Assembly: GCA_004213835.1 (NCBI GenBank) | Contig: SHAE01000007.1 | Span: forward strand, 1-34,741 | Reading direction: 5' to 3' | DNA length: 34,741 bases | From: OM182 bacterium | Lineage (GTDB): Bacteria; Pseudomonadota; Gammaproteobacteria; Pseudomonadales; Azotimanducaceae | Shown: piece by piece, positions 1 to 7,823 of the stretch | How positions within the stretch are numbered: position 1 is the stretch's first letter | Layout of the letters: each line of letters begins with the position of its first letter | The notes under the pieces: model-generated | Told to the model about the DNA's origin: nothing | Databases searched by the model: none | The model's input: only the letters and a program-made list of their open reading frames with translations | Translations under genes and position numbers: made by a program

Positions 1-1043
1 TCGTTACTGCCATCAGCGGTAACCTCTGTCGCTGTACAGGGTATGGTCCTATCATCGCTGCTGGCCTTGCGTCCTGTGATGCCGCTGGGCAGCTCGACCA
101 CTTGACCTACGCAGCGCAGCAACCGACATCGACTGAGACGCCCTCCCAGCAGGCAGACATTGGCTATCGCATTGCCCGCAGCGAGGCTGAGCTGGGTCAA
201 TGGCTGCAACAAGACTCAGCCGCTGGAATACCGAGCCAGTCTGAGCCGACGACGGCTGTTAAGCTGATCGCTGGCGCAACGGATGCTTGGGTGGCGGTGA
301 ATCAGGAGGCGCAAGAGCATGCCAATATCATTGATATATCGCGCATTGAAAGCCTGCGAGTGATCAGCCAAGAACAGCAGGTGCTGAACATCGGCGCCTG
401 CGTGTCTCACGAAGCACTGTTGGAGTTCTTTACCACCCCGCCCAATCGCAGTGCCGCCGTTGAAGAACTGTTGCGCCGCTTTGGCTCGCCGCAAATTCGC
501 CACGCCGGCACCATTGGCGGCAATTTGTGCGGTGGTTCGCCAATAGCTGATTGGTCGCCGTTATTGCTTGCACTGGATGCTCGGGTGACTTTAAAAAGCG
601 CAACGGCTGCGCGAACCCTACCCTTAAGCGAGTTTTTTCTGGGGTACCGGCAAACGAGTTTGGCTGGTGATGAATATCTGGCGTCGGTGCAATTGGACAT
701 TCCATCGAGCTGGTCGAATCTGTCATTCGAAAAAATCAGCAAGCGCTATGAAGACGACATATCCAGCGTCTGTGCTGCTATTTTCCTCGACCTTGCAGAC
801 AGGACGGTGCGGCAGGCGCGCATCGCCTTCGGTGGAGTCGCAGCGACCCCAGTGCGCGTGAGAGAAGTGGAAGACATGCTCCTCGGTAAATCCCTAAGTG
901 ATGTCGATGACGGCTTACTCACTGACTGTCTCGCCAGCGTGATAACACCCATCAGCGATGTGCGAGCCAGCGCCGACTACCGCATGCAAATGGCTAAGAC
1001 CCTGTTGTTGCAGCGTGTGCAGGACGCAAGGATGGCAAGCTGA
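1..1043 (+). CDS. xdhA: Xanthine dehydrogenase small subunit (2Fe-2S/FAD), 5'-truncated
   Basis: Reading frame 3 is open from the window edge, so this is the C-terminal 346 residues of a gene that starts upstream. The first visible residues carry GNLCRCTGYGPI, the cysteine motif of the second [2Fe-2S] cluster of the molybdenum hydroxylase family. A linker and a FAD-binding domain follow, with KLIAGATDAW and HAGTIGGNLCGGSPIADWSP, typical of the CO-dehydrogenase flavoprotein fold. The C-terminal flavoprotein domain ends the protein. XdhA passes electrons from the molybdenum centre of XdhB through Fe-S and FAD to NAD+ during hypoxanthine and xanthine oxidation in the cytoplasm. A TTG at 102 could open a shorter reading frame, but that would discard the cluster motif, so it is not the true start. 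xdhB begins 1 bp after the stop. Confidence 0.95.
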   Translation, partial: VTAISGNLCRCTGYGPIIAAGLASCDAAGQLDHLTYAAQQPTSTETPSQQADIGYRIARSEAELGQWLQQDSAAGIPSQSEPTTAVKLIAGATDAWVAVNQEAQEHANIIDISRIESLRVISQEQQVLNIGACVSHEALLEFFTTPPNRSAAVEELLRRFGSPQIRHAGTIGGNLCGGSPIADWSPLLLALDARVTLKSATAARTLPLSEFFLGYRQTSLAGDEYLASVQLDIPSSWSNLSFEKISKRYEDDISSVCAAIFLDLADRTVRQARIAFGGVAATPVRVREVEDMLLGKSLSDVDDGLLTDCLASVITPISDVRASADYRMQMAKTLLLQRVQDARMAS

Positions 1044-1044
1044 C

Positions 1045-3324
1045 ATGAAACCGCATCCCCATGAATCGGCCAAGGCCCACGTTACCGGTAAGGCGCTTTA
1101 TGTCGACGATGTCGCGCTGCCCAGCGACTGTCTCTACGTGGTTGCCGGTGTCTCAGAGCACCCGAAAGCACAACTACTGAGCGTTGATTTACAGGGCGTC
1201 TGGCGCAGTCCGGGCGTTGTTGATGTGTTGACGGCAGCAGACATACCTGGTGAGAACGAAGTTGGCGCAGTGTTGCCCGGCGACACCTTGCTTGCCGATC
1301 AACACGTCGAATACGTTGCTCAGCCGATTTTCGCCGTAGCGGCGACAAGTTTAAAGGCAGCGCAACGCGCGGTGCACAAGGCACAAATCCAATACGACAT
1401 CGAGTCCCCGACCCTCAGCGTGGCAGAGGCCATGGCGGCCCAAACCATGGTCAGCCCCACGCGGCGCTGGGGCAATGAACAGATTGCTGAGCAGTTAGCG
1501 CAGGCGCACTACTGCGTCGATCAAGAGCTGTATATCCGCGGACAAGAGCATTTTTATCTTGAGCCCCAAGCCTCCTTTGTCACGCCCCAAGACGATGGCT
1601 TGTTGGTGGTTACCTCATCGCAGCATCCTGGTGAGGTGCAAAGCGCGGTGGCGCGGGTGCTGGGCTGGCATATGCACAAAGTCACCGTGGAATGCCGACG
1701 CATGGGTGGTGGGTTCGGCGGTAAGGAAACTCAGGCAGCGCCGCTGGCTTGTTTGGCCGCGCTGTTTGCGACGCGGCGCAACAAAGCCGTTAAGTACCGC
1801 ATGCCTCGCCACGATGACATGGTACAGACGGGCAAACGGCATGATTTTGCGACCAAGGTAAAACTGGGCTGCGACGCGCAAGGGCTGTTGGTGGGCGGCG
1901 ACTTCGAGGTCGCAGGGAAGTGCGGTTATTCGCCTGACCTATCTGACGGCATTGTCGATAGGACAATGTTCCACGTCGACAATGCATACTTCTTGCCGGA
2001 TCACCGCATCGTCGGCCACCGCTGCAAAACCAATACCGTGTCAAATACAGCCTTTCGTGGTTTCGGCGGCCCGCAGGGCATGTTGGCCATGGAAGCCGCC
2101 ATGGACGCCTTGGCTTATGCAGCGAATATAGAACCGCTGCTGCTACGCCAACGAAATCTTTATCGTCCGGGATTCGACCGCACACCCTATCAGCAGGCGG
2201 TCACTCAATTTGTGCTGCCCGACCTCATTGCGCAGCTGGAGGTGGGCAGTGACTACTGGGCTCGGCGCCAGCAGATTAAGCAGCGCAATCAAGAAAACCC
2301 GCGCTGGCGTCATGGCATTTCACTCAATCCCGTCAAGTTTGGCATTTCTTTTACGACAACCCATCTCAATCAGGCCGGCGCGTTGGTGCATCTTTATACC
2401 GACGGCAGTGTGCAGGTGAATCACGGCGGCACGGAAATGGGTCAGGGCCTTTTCACCAAGGTTCAGGCCGTGGTCGCCCGAGCGTTTGGTCTGCCCATGG
2501 AACAAGTCGTGAACACCGCCACGCGCACGGACAAAGTGCCCAATGCCTCGCCGACGGCGGCATCCTCTGGAGCGGACATGAACGGCATGGCAGCGCAAAT
2601 CGCCTGTGAGCAACTGAAGACTCGATTGACCGAGTTTGCCCAGCAGCAACTGGGCTGGCAGGGCGAGCTGAGCTTCAGCGACGGCATGGTGCGCAGTGCG
2701 CAAGAAGGCGCTCAGGCACTGGCTTTCGCCGACTTTGTGCACCAAGCCTACCTCGCGCGGGTTTCCCTGTCAGAGAAGGGCTTTTATCGCACACCGAATT
2801 TGCAAATGGACAAAGATACCGGCGTCGGCACGCCTTTTTACTACTTTGCCAATGGAGCTGCGGTTTCTGAGGTTCGGGTCGACACCCTCACGGGTAACTA
2901 CCATGTCACTCGCATAGATATCTTGCACGACGTTGGAAACTCATTGAATCCGGCTATCGATAAAGGCCAGATAGAAGGGGGCTTTGTGCAAGGCATGGGT
3001 TGGTTGACGTCGGAAGAGCTGCTGTGGGACGACGGTGGCCGTGTCATCGCCACGGGTCCGGCTAACTACAAAATCCCCACGGCCCACGATGTACCGGAAG
3101 CCATCAATATCGCGTTTTATGAGCAAGCCAATGCTCAGCCAACGGTGCATCAATCCAAGGCGGTTGGTGAGCCGCCACTGATGCTGGCGATTTCGGTCTG
3201 GTGTGCGTTGCGCGATGCCTGCGCCAGTCTCACCGACTATCGCGCCATACCTGAGTTGGCGGTGCCAGCGACGCCTGAGCAGGTGTATTACTGCCTGCAA
3301 AAGGCCGGGGACCTTGCCTCATGA
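1045..3324 (+). CDS. xdhB: Xanthine dehydrogenase molybdopterin-binding subunit
   Basis: This 759-residue protein has the length usual for XdhB. The ATG at 1045 is chosen because MKPHPHESAKAHVTGKA matches the family N-terminus and abuts the xdhA stop; an upstream ATG at 958 would overlap xdhA. Visible active-site motifs are MGGGFGGKETQ (molybdopterin region), AFRGFGGPQG (the arginine associated with purine substrates in XDH) and KAVGEPPLMLAIS (the general-base glutamate). It oxidises hypoxanthine to xanthine and xanthine to urate with the XdhA subunit. The arginine and both glutamates are present, so a purine substrate is more likely than an aldehyde. The stop overlaps the start of a tiny ORF by ATGA. 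Confidence 0.96.
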   Translation: MKPHPHESAKAHVTGKALYVDDVALPSDCLYVVAGVSEHPKAQLLSVDLQGVWRSPGVVDVLTAADIPGENEVGAVLPGDTLLADQHVEYVAQPIFAVAATSLKAAQRAVHKAQIQYDIESPTLSVAEAMAAQTMVSPTRRWGNEQIAEQLAQAHYCVDQELYIRGQEHFYLEPQASFVTPQDDGLLVVTSSQHPGEVQSAVARVLGWHMHKVTVECRRMGGGFGGKETQAAPLACLAALFATRRNKAVKYRMPRHDDMVQTGKRHDFATKVKLGCDAQGLLVGGDFEVAGKCGYSPDLSDGIVDRTMFHVDNAYFLPDHRIVGHRCKTNTVSNTAFRGFGGPQGMLAMEAAMDALAYAANIEPLLLRQRNLYRPGFDRTPYQQAVTQFVLPDLIAQLEVGSDYWARRQQIKQRNQENPRWRHGISLNPVKFGISFTTTHLNQAGALVHLYTDGSVQVNHGGTEMGQGLFTKVQAVVARAFGLPMEQVVNTATRTDKVPNASPTAASSGADMNGMAAQIACEQLKTRLTEFAQQQLGWQGELSFSDGMVRSAQEGAQALAFADFVHQAYLARVSLSEKGFYRTPNLQMDKDTGVGTPFYYFANGAAVSEVRVDTLTGNYHVTRIDILHDVGNSLNPAIDKGQIEGGFVQGMGWLTSEELLWDDGGRVIATGPANYKIPTAHDVPEAINIAFYEQANAQPTVHQSKAVGEPPLMLAISVWCALRDACASLTDYRAIPELAVPATPEQVYYCLQKAGDLAS

Positions 3325-3419
3325 GCAGCGCCCCGAAAAGTGGAAAAACACGCGGGACAACAATGGGTAAAAGAGGCAGTGCAAGAAGCAGTGCAAGAAG
3401 CATGGGAGTAAGAACATGA
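3321..3419 (+). CDS. Candidate 32-residue basic micro-ORF bridging xdhB and xdhC
   Basis: An ATG at 3321 overlaps the xdhB stop (ATGA) and opens 32 codons that end in a TGA at 3417-3419. That stop overlaps the xdhC start, again as ATGA. The peptide begins MSSAPKSGKTRG, is rich in Lys, Arg and Ser, contains a repeated SARS segment and has no hydrophobic stretch. I recognise no family. It fills the gap between the two genes exactly, so it may serve as a translational-coupling bridge that carries ribosomes from xdhB to xdhC, or it may encode a real small protein. The alternative is a chance open frame in a spacer. A similar arrangement occurs between uraD and hiuH. Confidence 0.4.
   Translation: MSSAPKSGKTRGTTMGKRGSARSSARSMGVRT
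3376..3399 (+). repeat. 12-bp perfect tandem repeat, two copies
   Basis: GCAGTGCAAGAA occurs twice head to tail between xdhB and xdhC, inside the bridging micro-ORF. A partial third unit (GCA, 3400-3402) leads into the GGGAG ribosome-binding site of xdhC (3404-3408). The 12-bp unit keeps the micro-ORF frame open. Confidence 0.85.
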
Positions 3420-4315
3420 TTTGGCAAACCGCCCTTGCGAAGGTCCAAGCAGACGGCACCCCCCATGTACTGGTCACTATTCTAGCGGTGTCCGGATCGG
3501 CTCCCCGAGTGGGCGGCAGCAAGATGGTGGTTACCCAAGATGATGTCGTCGACACCATTGGCGGCGGCCAACTGGAACTGCTGGCCATTGAGCATGCGCG
3601 CCAAATCCTTGGTGGTGAGCAGCCTAGCGAGCAACATATCGAACACTATCCGCTTGCCGCCACGGCCCTGCAGTGCTGTGGGGGAGCAGTGACGTTGCTT
3701 TACGAACCGCTTGGGTTGTCCCAGCCAGATGTGGTGATCTTTGGTGCGGGGCATGTCGGTCAGGCGGTGCTGGGGCTGCTCGAAGCGTTGCCTGTGCGAA
3801 CCACGGTGCTCGATGCTCGCCCGGCATGGCTTGAGCCAGCCCGGGCGCAGCACAAGCTGCTGCTCCCCGAAGCCGTTACTGTTGATGGATTGACCGAGCA
3901 AGATCTTATGCAGTGGGTGCCCGCCAACGCTTGGGTCTTTGTGCTAACCCATGACCATCTGCTCGATTACCAGCTGATTGCGGCGCTGATGCAACGTGCA
4001 GATCTGCGTTTTTTGGGACTGATCGGCTCAACCACGAAGTGGCAGAACTTTTCGTTACGCCTGCAACGTGATGGTGCCTCGGCCACTGAGTTGGCCAGAG
4101 TTCAATGTCCCATCGGCGATGGCGGCACTCGTTTCAAAGAACCCGCAGCCATCGCCATAGACGTGGTCGCTAAGCTGCTACGCGACATCAGCAAGGCAGA
4201 TCTGCCGAGGCAGACGTCGACAGCATCCAGCGATTCAAGCGCCAAAGAAGCAGCCAACGGCAAGCGCATCAGCAAACGCCAGCTTCGTGAGCAAGTGCCG
4301 GGATTGTTTCGTTGA
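3416..4315 (+). CDS. xdhC: Xanthine dehydrogenase accessory protein XdhC
   Basis: This 299-residue protein belongs to the XdhC/CoxI family. XdhC binds and inserts the sulfurated molybdenum cofactor into XdhB. The N-terminal XdhC domain has LAVSGSAPRVGGSKMVVT and IGGGQLE. The C-terminal Rossmann domain has VVIFGAGHVGQAVLGLLEAL followed by VLDARP. A hydrophilic Ser/Lys-rich tail follows residue 265 or so. The ATG at 3416 has GGGAG seven bases upstream, and a stop at 3368 in the same frame with no other start between fixes it. Its stop overlaps the TTG start of uraD. Position directly behind xdhAB supports the role. Confidence 0.95.
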   Translation: MIWQTALAKVQADGTPHVLVTILAVSGSAPRVGGSKMVVTQDDVVDTIGGGQLELLAIEHARQILGGEQPSEQHIEHYPLAATALQCCGGAVTLLYEPLGLSQPDVVIFGAGHVGQAVLGLLEALPVRTTVLDARPAWLEPARAQHKLLLPEAVTVDGLTEQDLMQWVPANAWVFVLTHDHLLDYQLIAALMQRADLRFLGLIGSTTKWQNFSLRLQRDGASATELARVQCPIGDGGTRFKEPAAIAIDVVAKLLRDISKADLPRQTSTASSDSSAKEAANGKRISKRQLREQVPGLFR

Positions 4316-4839
4316 CGACGCTGCAACAGTTCAATCTGCTGCAGACTGAGGAAGCTCAGGCGATGGTTATGAGTTGGTGCCACTGCCAGTCTTGGGCTGC
4401 CGACGTGGTGAAGCATCGCCCCTTCAGTGATGCACAGCAGCTCAGTGACTACTGCGAAATGCGGTGGCAATTGGCAACGCCTGCAGAGGTTGAAGCAGCG
4501 TTAGCAGCGCATCCCCTGATTGGCGATGTTGAGCTGTTGCGGGCAAAATTTGCGCCCGGCGATGAGCAGGCGAGCACGGCAACGTCCGAACAGGGACAAG
4601 TGTTGCAGGCCAGCGGCGCGACTCTTGATGAACTTGCGCGGCTCAATGTTGCCTACAAACAACGCCACGGCTTTATCTTCGTCATCTGTGCAAAACACCT
4701 CAGCGCGGAAGTCATGCTTGCGGCGATTCGTGACAGGATCGGCAATAGCACCAACGATGAACTAACCTGCGCGGCGGCGGAGCAGCGAAAAATATTCTTA
4801 CTGCGTATTGAGAGCGCCTTCGAAGGGCAAACGCCGTGA
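4312..4839 (+). CDS. uraD: OHCU decarboxylase
   Basis: This 175-residue protein is a 2-oxo-4-hydroxy-4-carboxy-5-ureidoimidazoline decarboxylase, the step that yields (S)-allantoin stereospecifically. Family features seen are AAHPLIGD with the catalytic histidine, LDELARLNVAYKQRHGFIFV, and a C-terminal region with IRDRIGNSTNDEL. The start is an unusual TTG that overlaps the xdhC stop (TTGA); the resulting N-terminus MTTLQQFNLL fits the family, and no nearer ATG preserves it. It works between HiuH and PuuE, and hiuH follows after a 103-bp gap containing a second bridging micro-ORF. Confidence 0.93.
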   Translation: MTTLQQFNLLQTEEAQAMVMSWCHCQSWAADVVKHRPFSDAQQLSDYCEMRWQLATPAEVEAALAAHPLIGDVELLRAKFAPGDEQASTATSEQGQVLQASGATLDELARLNVAYKQRHGFIFVICAKHLSAEVMLAAIRDRIGNSTNDELTCAAAEQRKIFLLRIESAFEGQTP

Positions 4840-4946
4840 AGCATCGCAGTGTTCAGACAATGGCTGAGAAGGGCACCGCGCTCGAACCGAGCAAAGACCT
4901 AGCGAGGCCCGAGCAAGAACTGAGAAGGACTAAAGCAGAGCAATGA
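4836..4946 (+). CDS. Candidate 36-residue charged micro-ORF bridging uraD and hiuH
   Basis: A GTG at 4836 overlaps the uraD stop (GTGA). The frame stays open for 36 codons and ends in a TGA at 4944-4946 that overlaps the hiuH start (ATGA at 4943). The peptide contains QTMAEKGTALEPSKDLARP, is highly charged and hydrophilic, and matches nothing I know. An internal ATG at 4860 could also start it. As with the xdhB-xdhC gap, the ORF occupies the spacer exactly. I infer either translational coupling or an unannotated small protein; a chance frame cannot be excluded. Confidence 0.35.
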   Translation: MKHRSVQTMAEKGTALEPSKDLARPEQELRRTKAEQ

Positions 4947-5296
4947 GTGAAACCCTAGGTACGCAGGTCACCACGCATGTGCTGGATCTGGTTACTGGCT
5001 TCCCGGCCCCCCAGGTAAATGTGCGCTTGGCAGATATGCAGGGCGTTGAGCTGTGTACCGCCAGCACGAACAGTGATGGTCGAATTGAGCACTGGGGCAG
5101 CGATGTGCGCCTGACGGTTGGTACCTATCGCATGACATTCGATGTGGCGGGCTATCGACGCTCGCTGAACGGGCAGGAAGAGCCAGCGTTTTTTCCGCAG
5201 ATCGATATTGTGTTTCATTTGCGCGGTGACCGTGAGCGCGTACACATTCCCGTTCTGCTGAGTGCTTACGGCTACACAACCTACCGAGGCAGCTAA
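4943..5296 (+). CDS. hiuH: 5-hydroxyisourate hydrolase (transthyretin-like)
   Basis: This 117-residue protein hydrolyses 5-hydroxyisourate, the product of urate hydroxylation, to OHCU. The N-terminal VTTHVLDLVTGFPA carries the active-site histidine region. The protein ends with the diagnostic transthyretin-related tetrapeptide YRGS after HIPVLLSAYGYTT, which holds the second histidine. Length is typical. It lies between uraD and guaD in the urate operon, as expected for the PuuD-HiuH-UraD route. Also named uraH. Confidence 0.96.
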   Translation: MSETLGTQVTTHVLDLVTGFPAPQVNVRLADMQGVELCTASTNSDGRIEHWGSDVRLTVGTYRMTFDVAGYRRSLNGQEEPAFFPQIDIVFHLRGDRERVHIPVLLSAYGYTTYRGS

Positions 5297-5298
5297 CG

Positions 5299-6591
5299 GT
5301 GCAAACCCTATCGTTGCGAGCCAAATTGATGAGCTTTTCCCTCGACGCCGATGGGACTGTCGACGTGATGTACCTAGAGGATGGCGTGTTGATTTGCACC
5401 GATGGCCGTATCGATGCGCTGATGTCAGCCGCAGATTACGCGGCTGATGGCGGTGATTTGGATGCCTGTGACGACCTGCGCCCCTGTTTCATTTGTCCTG
5501 GGTTTGTCGACACCCACCTGCATATGCCGCAACTTGGCATCATTGCCAGCTACAGTCCGCAGCTATTGGACTGGCTGGATCGGTTTGCATTCCCAGCCGA
5601 GCAAGCGTTCGCCGACGCTGCCTTCGCGGCGGAGCAGGCGCAGCATTTTCTCGATCGAGTGATTGCCTCAGGCACAACCTGCGCTCAGGTTTTTACCACG
5701 GTGCATGAACATGCCTGCGAGCATCTTTTTGCCGCTGCGCAAAGCGCAGACATGGCCATGGTTGCCGGTAAGGTCATGATGGATCGCCACGCTCCAGCAC
5801 CGCTGACGCAAGAGCCCCAAGCCTGCGCCCGTGCCTGCGAAGGGCTAATCAATAAGTGGCACGACAAGGGGCGCCTGCGCTATGCGCTCACACCACGCTT
5901 TGCGATCACCTCTAGCGAGGAACAGCTAGCGCTGTGCGGCGAACTGCTGCAGAGCCATCCAAGCGTACTGCTACAAACACACCTGTCGGAAAACCACGAA
6001 GAGATTGGCGAGGTCGCGCGTTTGTTTCCACAAGCCGACGACTACCTCGACGTGTATGAGCGCTTTGGCTTGAATGTGTCGTCCGCCACATTTGCCCATG
6101 GCATCCATCTGTCGGCCAGCGAGCGCCAGCGCATCGTCGCGGCTGGAGCCAAGGTGGCGTTCTGCCCTAGCTCCAATTTGTTTTTGGGCAGTGGTTTGTT
6201 CGATCTTGCTGCCATGCCGATGGACAATCTGTCGATTGCCAGTGATGTGGGTGGCGGCACAGGTTTGTCGATGCTTTATACCTGCGCCGAGGGCTACAAA
6301 GTGGGCCAAGCGCGGGGTCACCAAATGCACCCGACCGAGGCTTTTTATGCGATCACGGCAGGTAACGCCAAATCACTGGGTCTGGCGGATGAGATTGGTC
6401 AGCTGCGACCGGGCTACTCAGCAGATCTCGTGGTGTTGAACCCGTCGAAGCCGCAGGGGCTAGCTGAGCGTTATGCGACTTGTGAGGAGCTAACAGATGC
6501 ACTGTTTGCTCTCATGATGCTCAGCGACGACCGCAGTATTGAGCGCTGCTATATCGCAGGCAAGCTGGCTTACAGTGCGAGTGCGCAATGA
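5299..6591 (+). CDS. guaD: Guanine deaminase
   Basis: This 430-residue amidohydrolase deaminates guanine to xanthine and so feeds XdhABC. Metal-binding and catalytic motifs are PGFVDTHLHMPQ, LQTHLSENHEEI, FAHGIHLS and ASDVGGGTGLSML, all in the order seen in bacterial GuaD. The start is GTG at 5299, 2 bp after the hiuH stop, with a weak GAGGCAG upstream. The stop overlaps the puuD ATG (ATGA), so the two are probably translationally coupled. Confidence 0.94.
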   Translation: MQTLSLRAKLMSFSLDADGTVDVMYLEDGVLICTDGRIDALMSAADYAADGGDLDACDDLRPCFICPGFVDTHLHMPQLGIIASYSPQLLDWLDRFAFPAEQAFADAAFAAEQAQHFLDRVIASGTTCAQVFTTVHEHACEHLFAAAQSADMAMVAGKVMMDRHAPAPLTQEPQACARACEGLINKWHDKGRLRYALTPRFAITSSEEQLALCGELLQSHPSVLLQTHLSENHEEIGEVARLFPQADDYLDVYERFGLNVSSATFAHGIHLSASERQRIVAAGAKVAFCPSSNLFLGSGLFDLAAMPMDNLSIASDVGGGTGLSMLYTCAEGYKVGQARGHQMHPTEAFYAITAGNAKSLGLADEIGQLRPGYSADLVVLNPSKPQGLAERYATCEELTDALFALMMLSDDRSIERCYIAGKLAYSASAQ

Positions 6592-7781
6592 TGGGTTTTG
6601 AATTCAACCTCGGCGAATGGACCATATTGCTCTTTCGTGTGCTGCATATCGTCACTGCGATTGCATGGATTGGCGCGTCATTTTACTTCGTTTGGCTGGA
6701 TATGAACCTGCGCCCTGTACCCGAAGCCAAGCACGGCAAGGGTCTTCATGGTGACCTTTGGGCGATTCACGGCGGTGGTATTTACGAGGTGCAAAAGTAC
6801 ACGCTGGCGCCCCCGCAGATGCCGCAAACTCTGCATTGGTTCAAATGGGAGGCTTACAGCACCTGGCTAACGGGCAGCGCTTTGTTGGTGCTTTTGTATT
6901 ATGGCCGGGCGCAAACCTATCTCATCGATGGCTCGAGTTGGGTGCAAGAACCCAGCGTGGCTATCCTTGCCAGTATTGGCTTTTTGGCGCTCAGTGTCGG
7001 TGGTTATGAGGTGTTGGTACGGCGCAAAAACCTCTCTGTCCGGCCACTGGCTGGGCTGATTGTGCTTTGGCTGGGCATGCTTTGTTGGCTGGCTTTTCAG
7101 CTGTTCAGTCAAAAAGCCGCTCCTATTCACATTGGCGCGGCAATGGCCTCCATCATGGCGGCAAACGTCTTGCTGGGAATCATTCCCGGGCAGCGCGCCT
7201 TGGTGCAGGCCATCGAGTCCGGTGGCGAGCTAGACCCCGAGCCGGCTTTGGCCGCGCGCAAGCGATCTCTGCACAACAATTATCTGACGTTGCCGGTGGT
7301 GCTGTGCATGGTGTCGAACCACTCCATGTTCCTATATGGCCATCCGCTGGCTTGGGCGGTGCTGATTGCGCTCATGCTGAACGCCGCCTACCTGCGGCAC
7401 TTCTTTAATCTGCGGCATCAAGGAATCCTGCGGCCCAGCATTATCGTCATTTCCGCAGTGATCTTCGTGCTGACGGCCATGGTGAGCGATCGCCTTGCAG
7501 GTGGTGTGAGCTTTGTCGAGGACGACAGTGAGGTTGCGGTGCTCACCGATCAGCAGATGCTGGTGTTGGTCGCCGAGCACTGTGGCAATTGTCATGCAAT
7601 GGAGCCGACGTTCCCCGGTTATGCAGCGGCTCCCGGCGGCATTGTGTTGGACAGCCTTGGGGCACTCGATACGTACAAAGCGCGTACGGTGAGTTCGCTA
7701 AAGAGCGGCTACATGCCCTTGGGCAACATGGGCGGCCTCACCGCTGAGCAGCGCGCTGCCATGCTGCGCTATCTGGAGTAG
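6588..7781 (+). CDS. puuD: Membrane-bound urate hydroxylase with cytochrome c domain
   Basis: This 397-residue protein matches PuuD, the integral membrane urate oxidase that converts urate to 5-hydroxyisourate and passes electrons to the respiratory chain. It has several hydrophobic helices (first at about residues 10-32) around conserved HIVTAIAWIGASFYFVWLD and HGGGIYEVQKY. A C-terminal cytochrome c module has its haem-binding C-G-N-C-H at residues 332-336. There is no soluble urate oxidase in the window, so PuuD supplies this step. It is the last gene of the first operon and converges with puuE across 42 bp. Confidence 0.94.
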   Translation: MMGFEFNLGEWTILLFRVLHIVTAIAWIGASFYFVWLDMNLRPVPEAKHGKGLHGDLWAIHGGGIYEVQKYTLAPPQMPQTLHWFKWEAYSTWLTGSALLVLLYYGRAQTYLIDGSSWVQEPSVAILASIGFLALSVGGYEVLVRRKNLSVRPLAGLIVLWLGMLCWLAFQLFSQKAAPIHIGAAMASIMAANVLLGIIPGQRALVQAIESGGELDPEPALAARKRSLHNNYLTLPVVLCMVSNHSMFLYGHPLAWAVLIALMLNAAYLRHFFNLRHQGILRPSIIVISAVIFVLTAMVSDRLAGGVSFVEDDSEVAVLTDQQMLVLVAEHCGNCHAMEPTFPGYAAAPGGIVLDSLGALDTYKARTVSSLKSGYMPLGNMGGLTAEQRAAMLRYLE

Positions 7782-7823
7782 CGATTCGCTTGGGCTGAAT
7801 GTCCCCAGCTTTTTGCTGTGTCG

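Noticed and set aside
102-1043. A gene starting at TTG 102
   Set aside because: The frame is open to the window edge and the upstream residues include the [2Fe-2S] motif GNLCRCTGY of XdhA.
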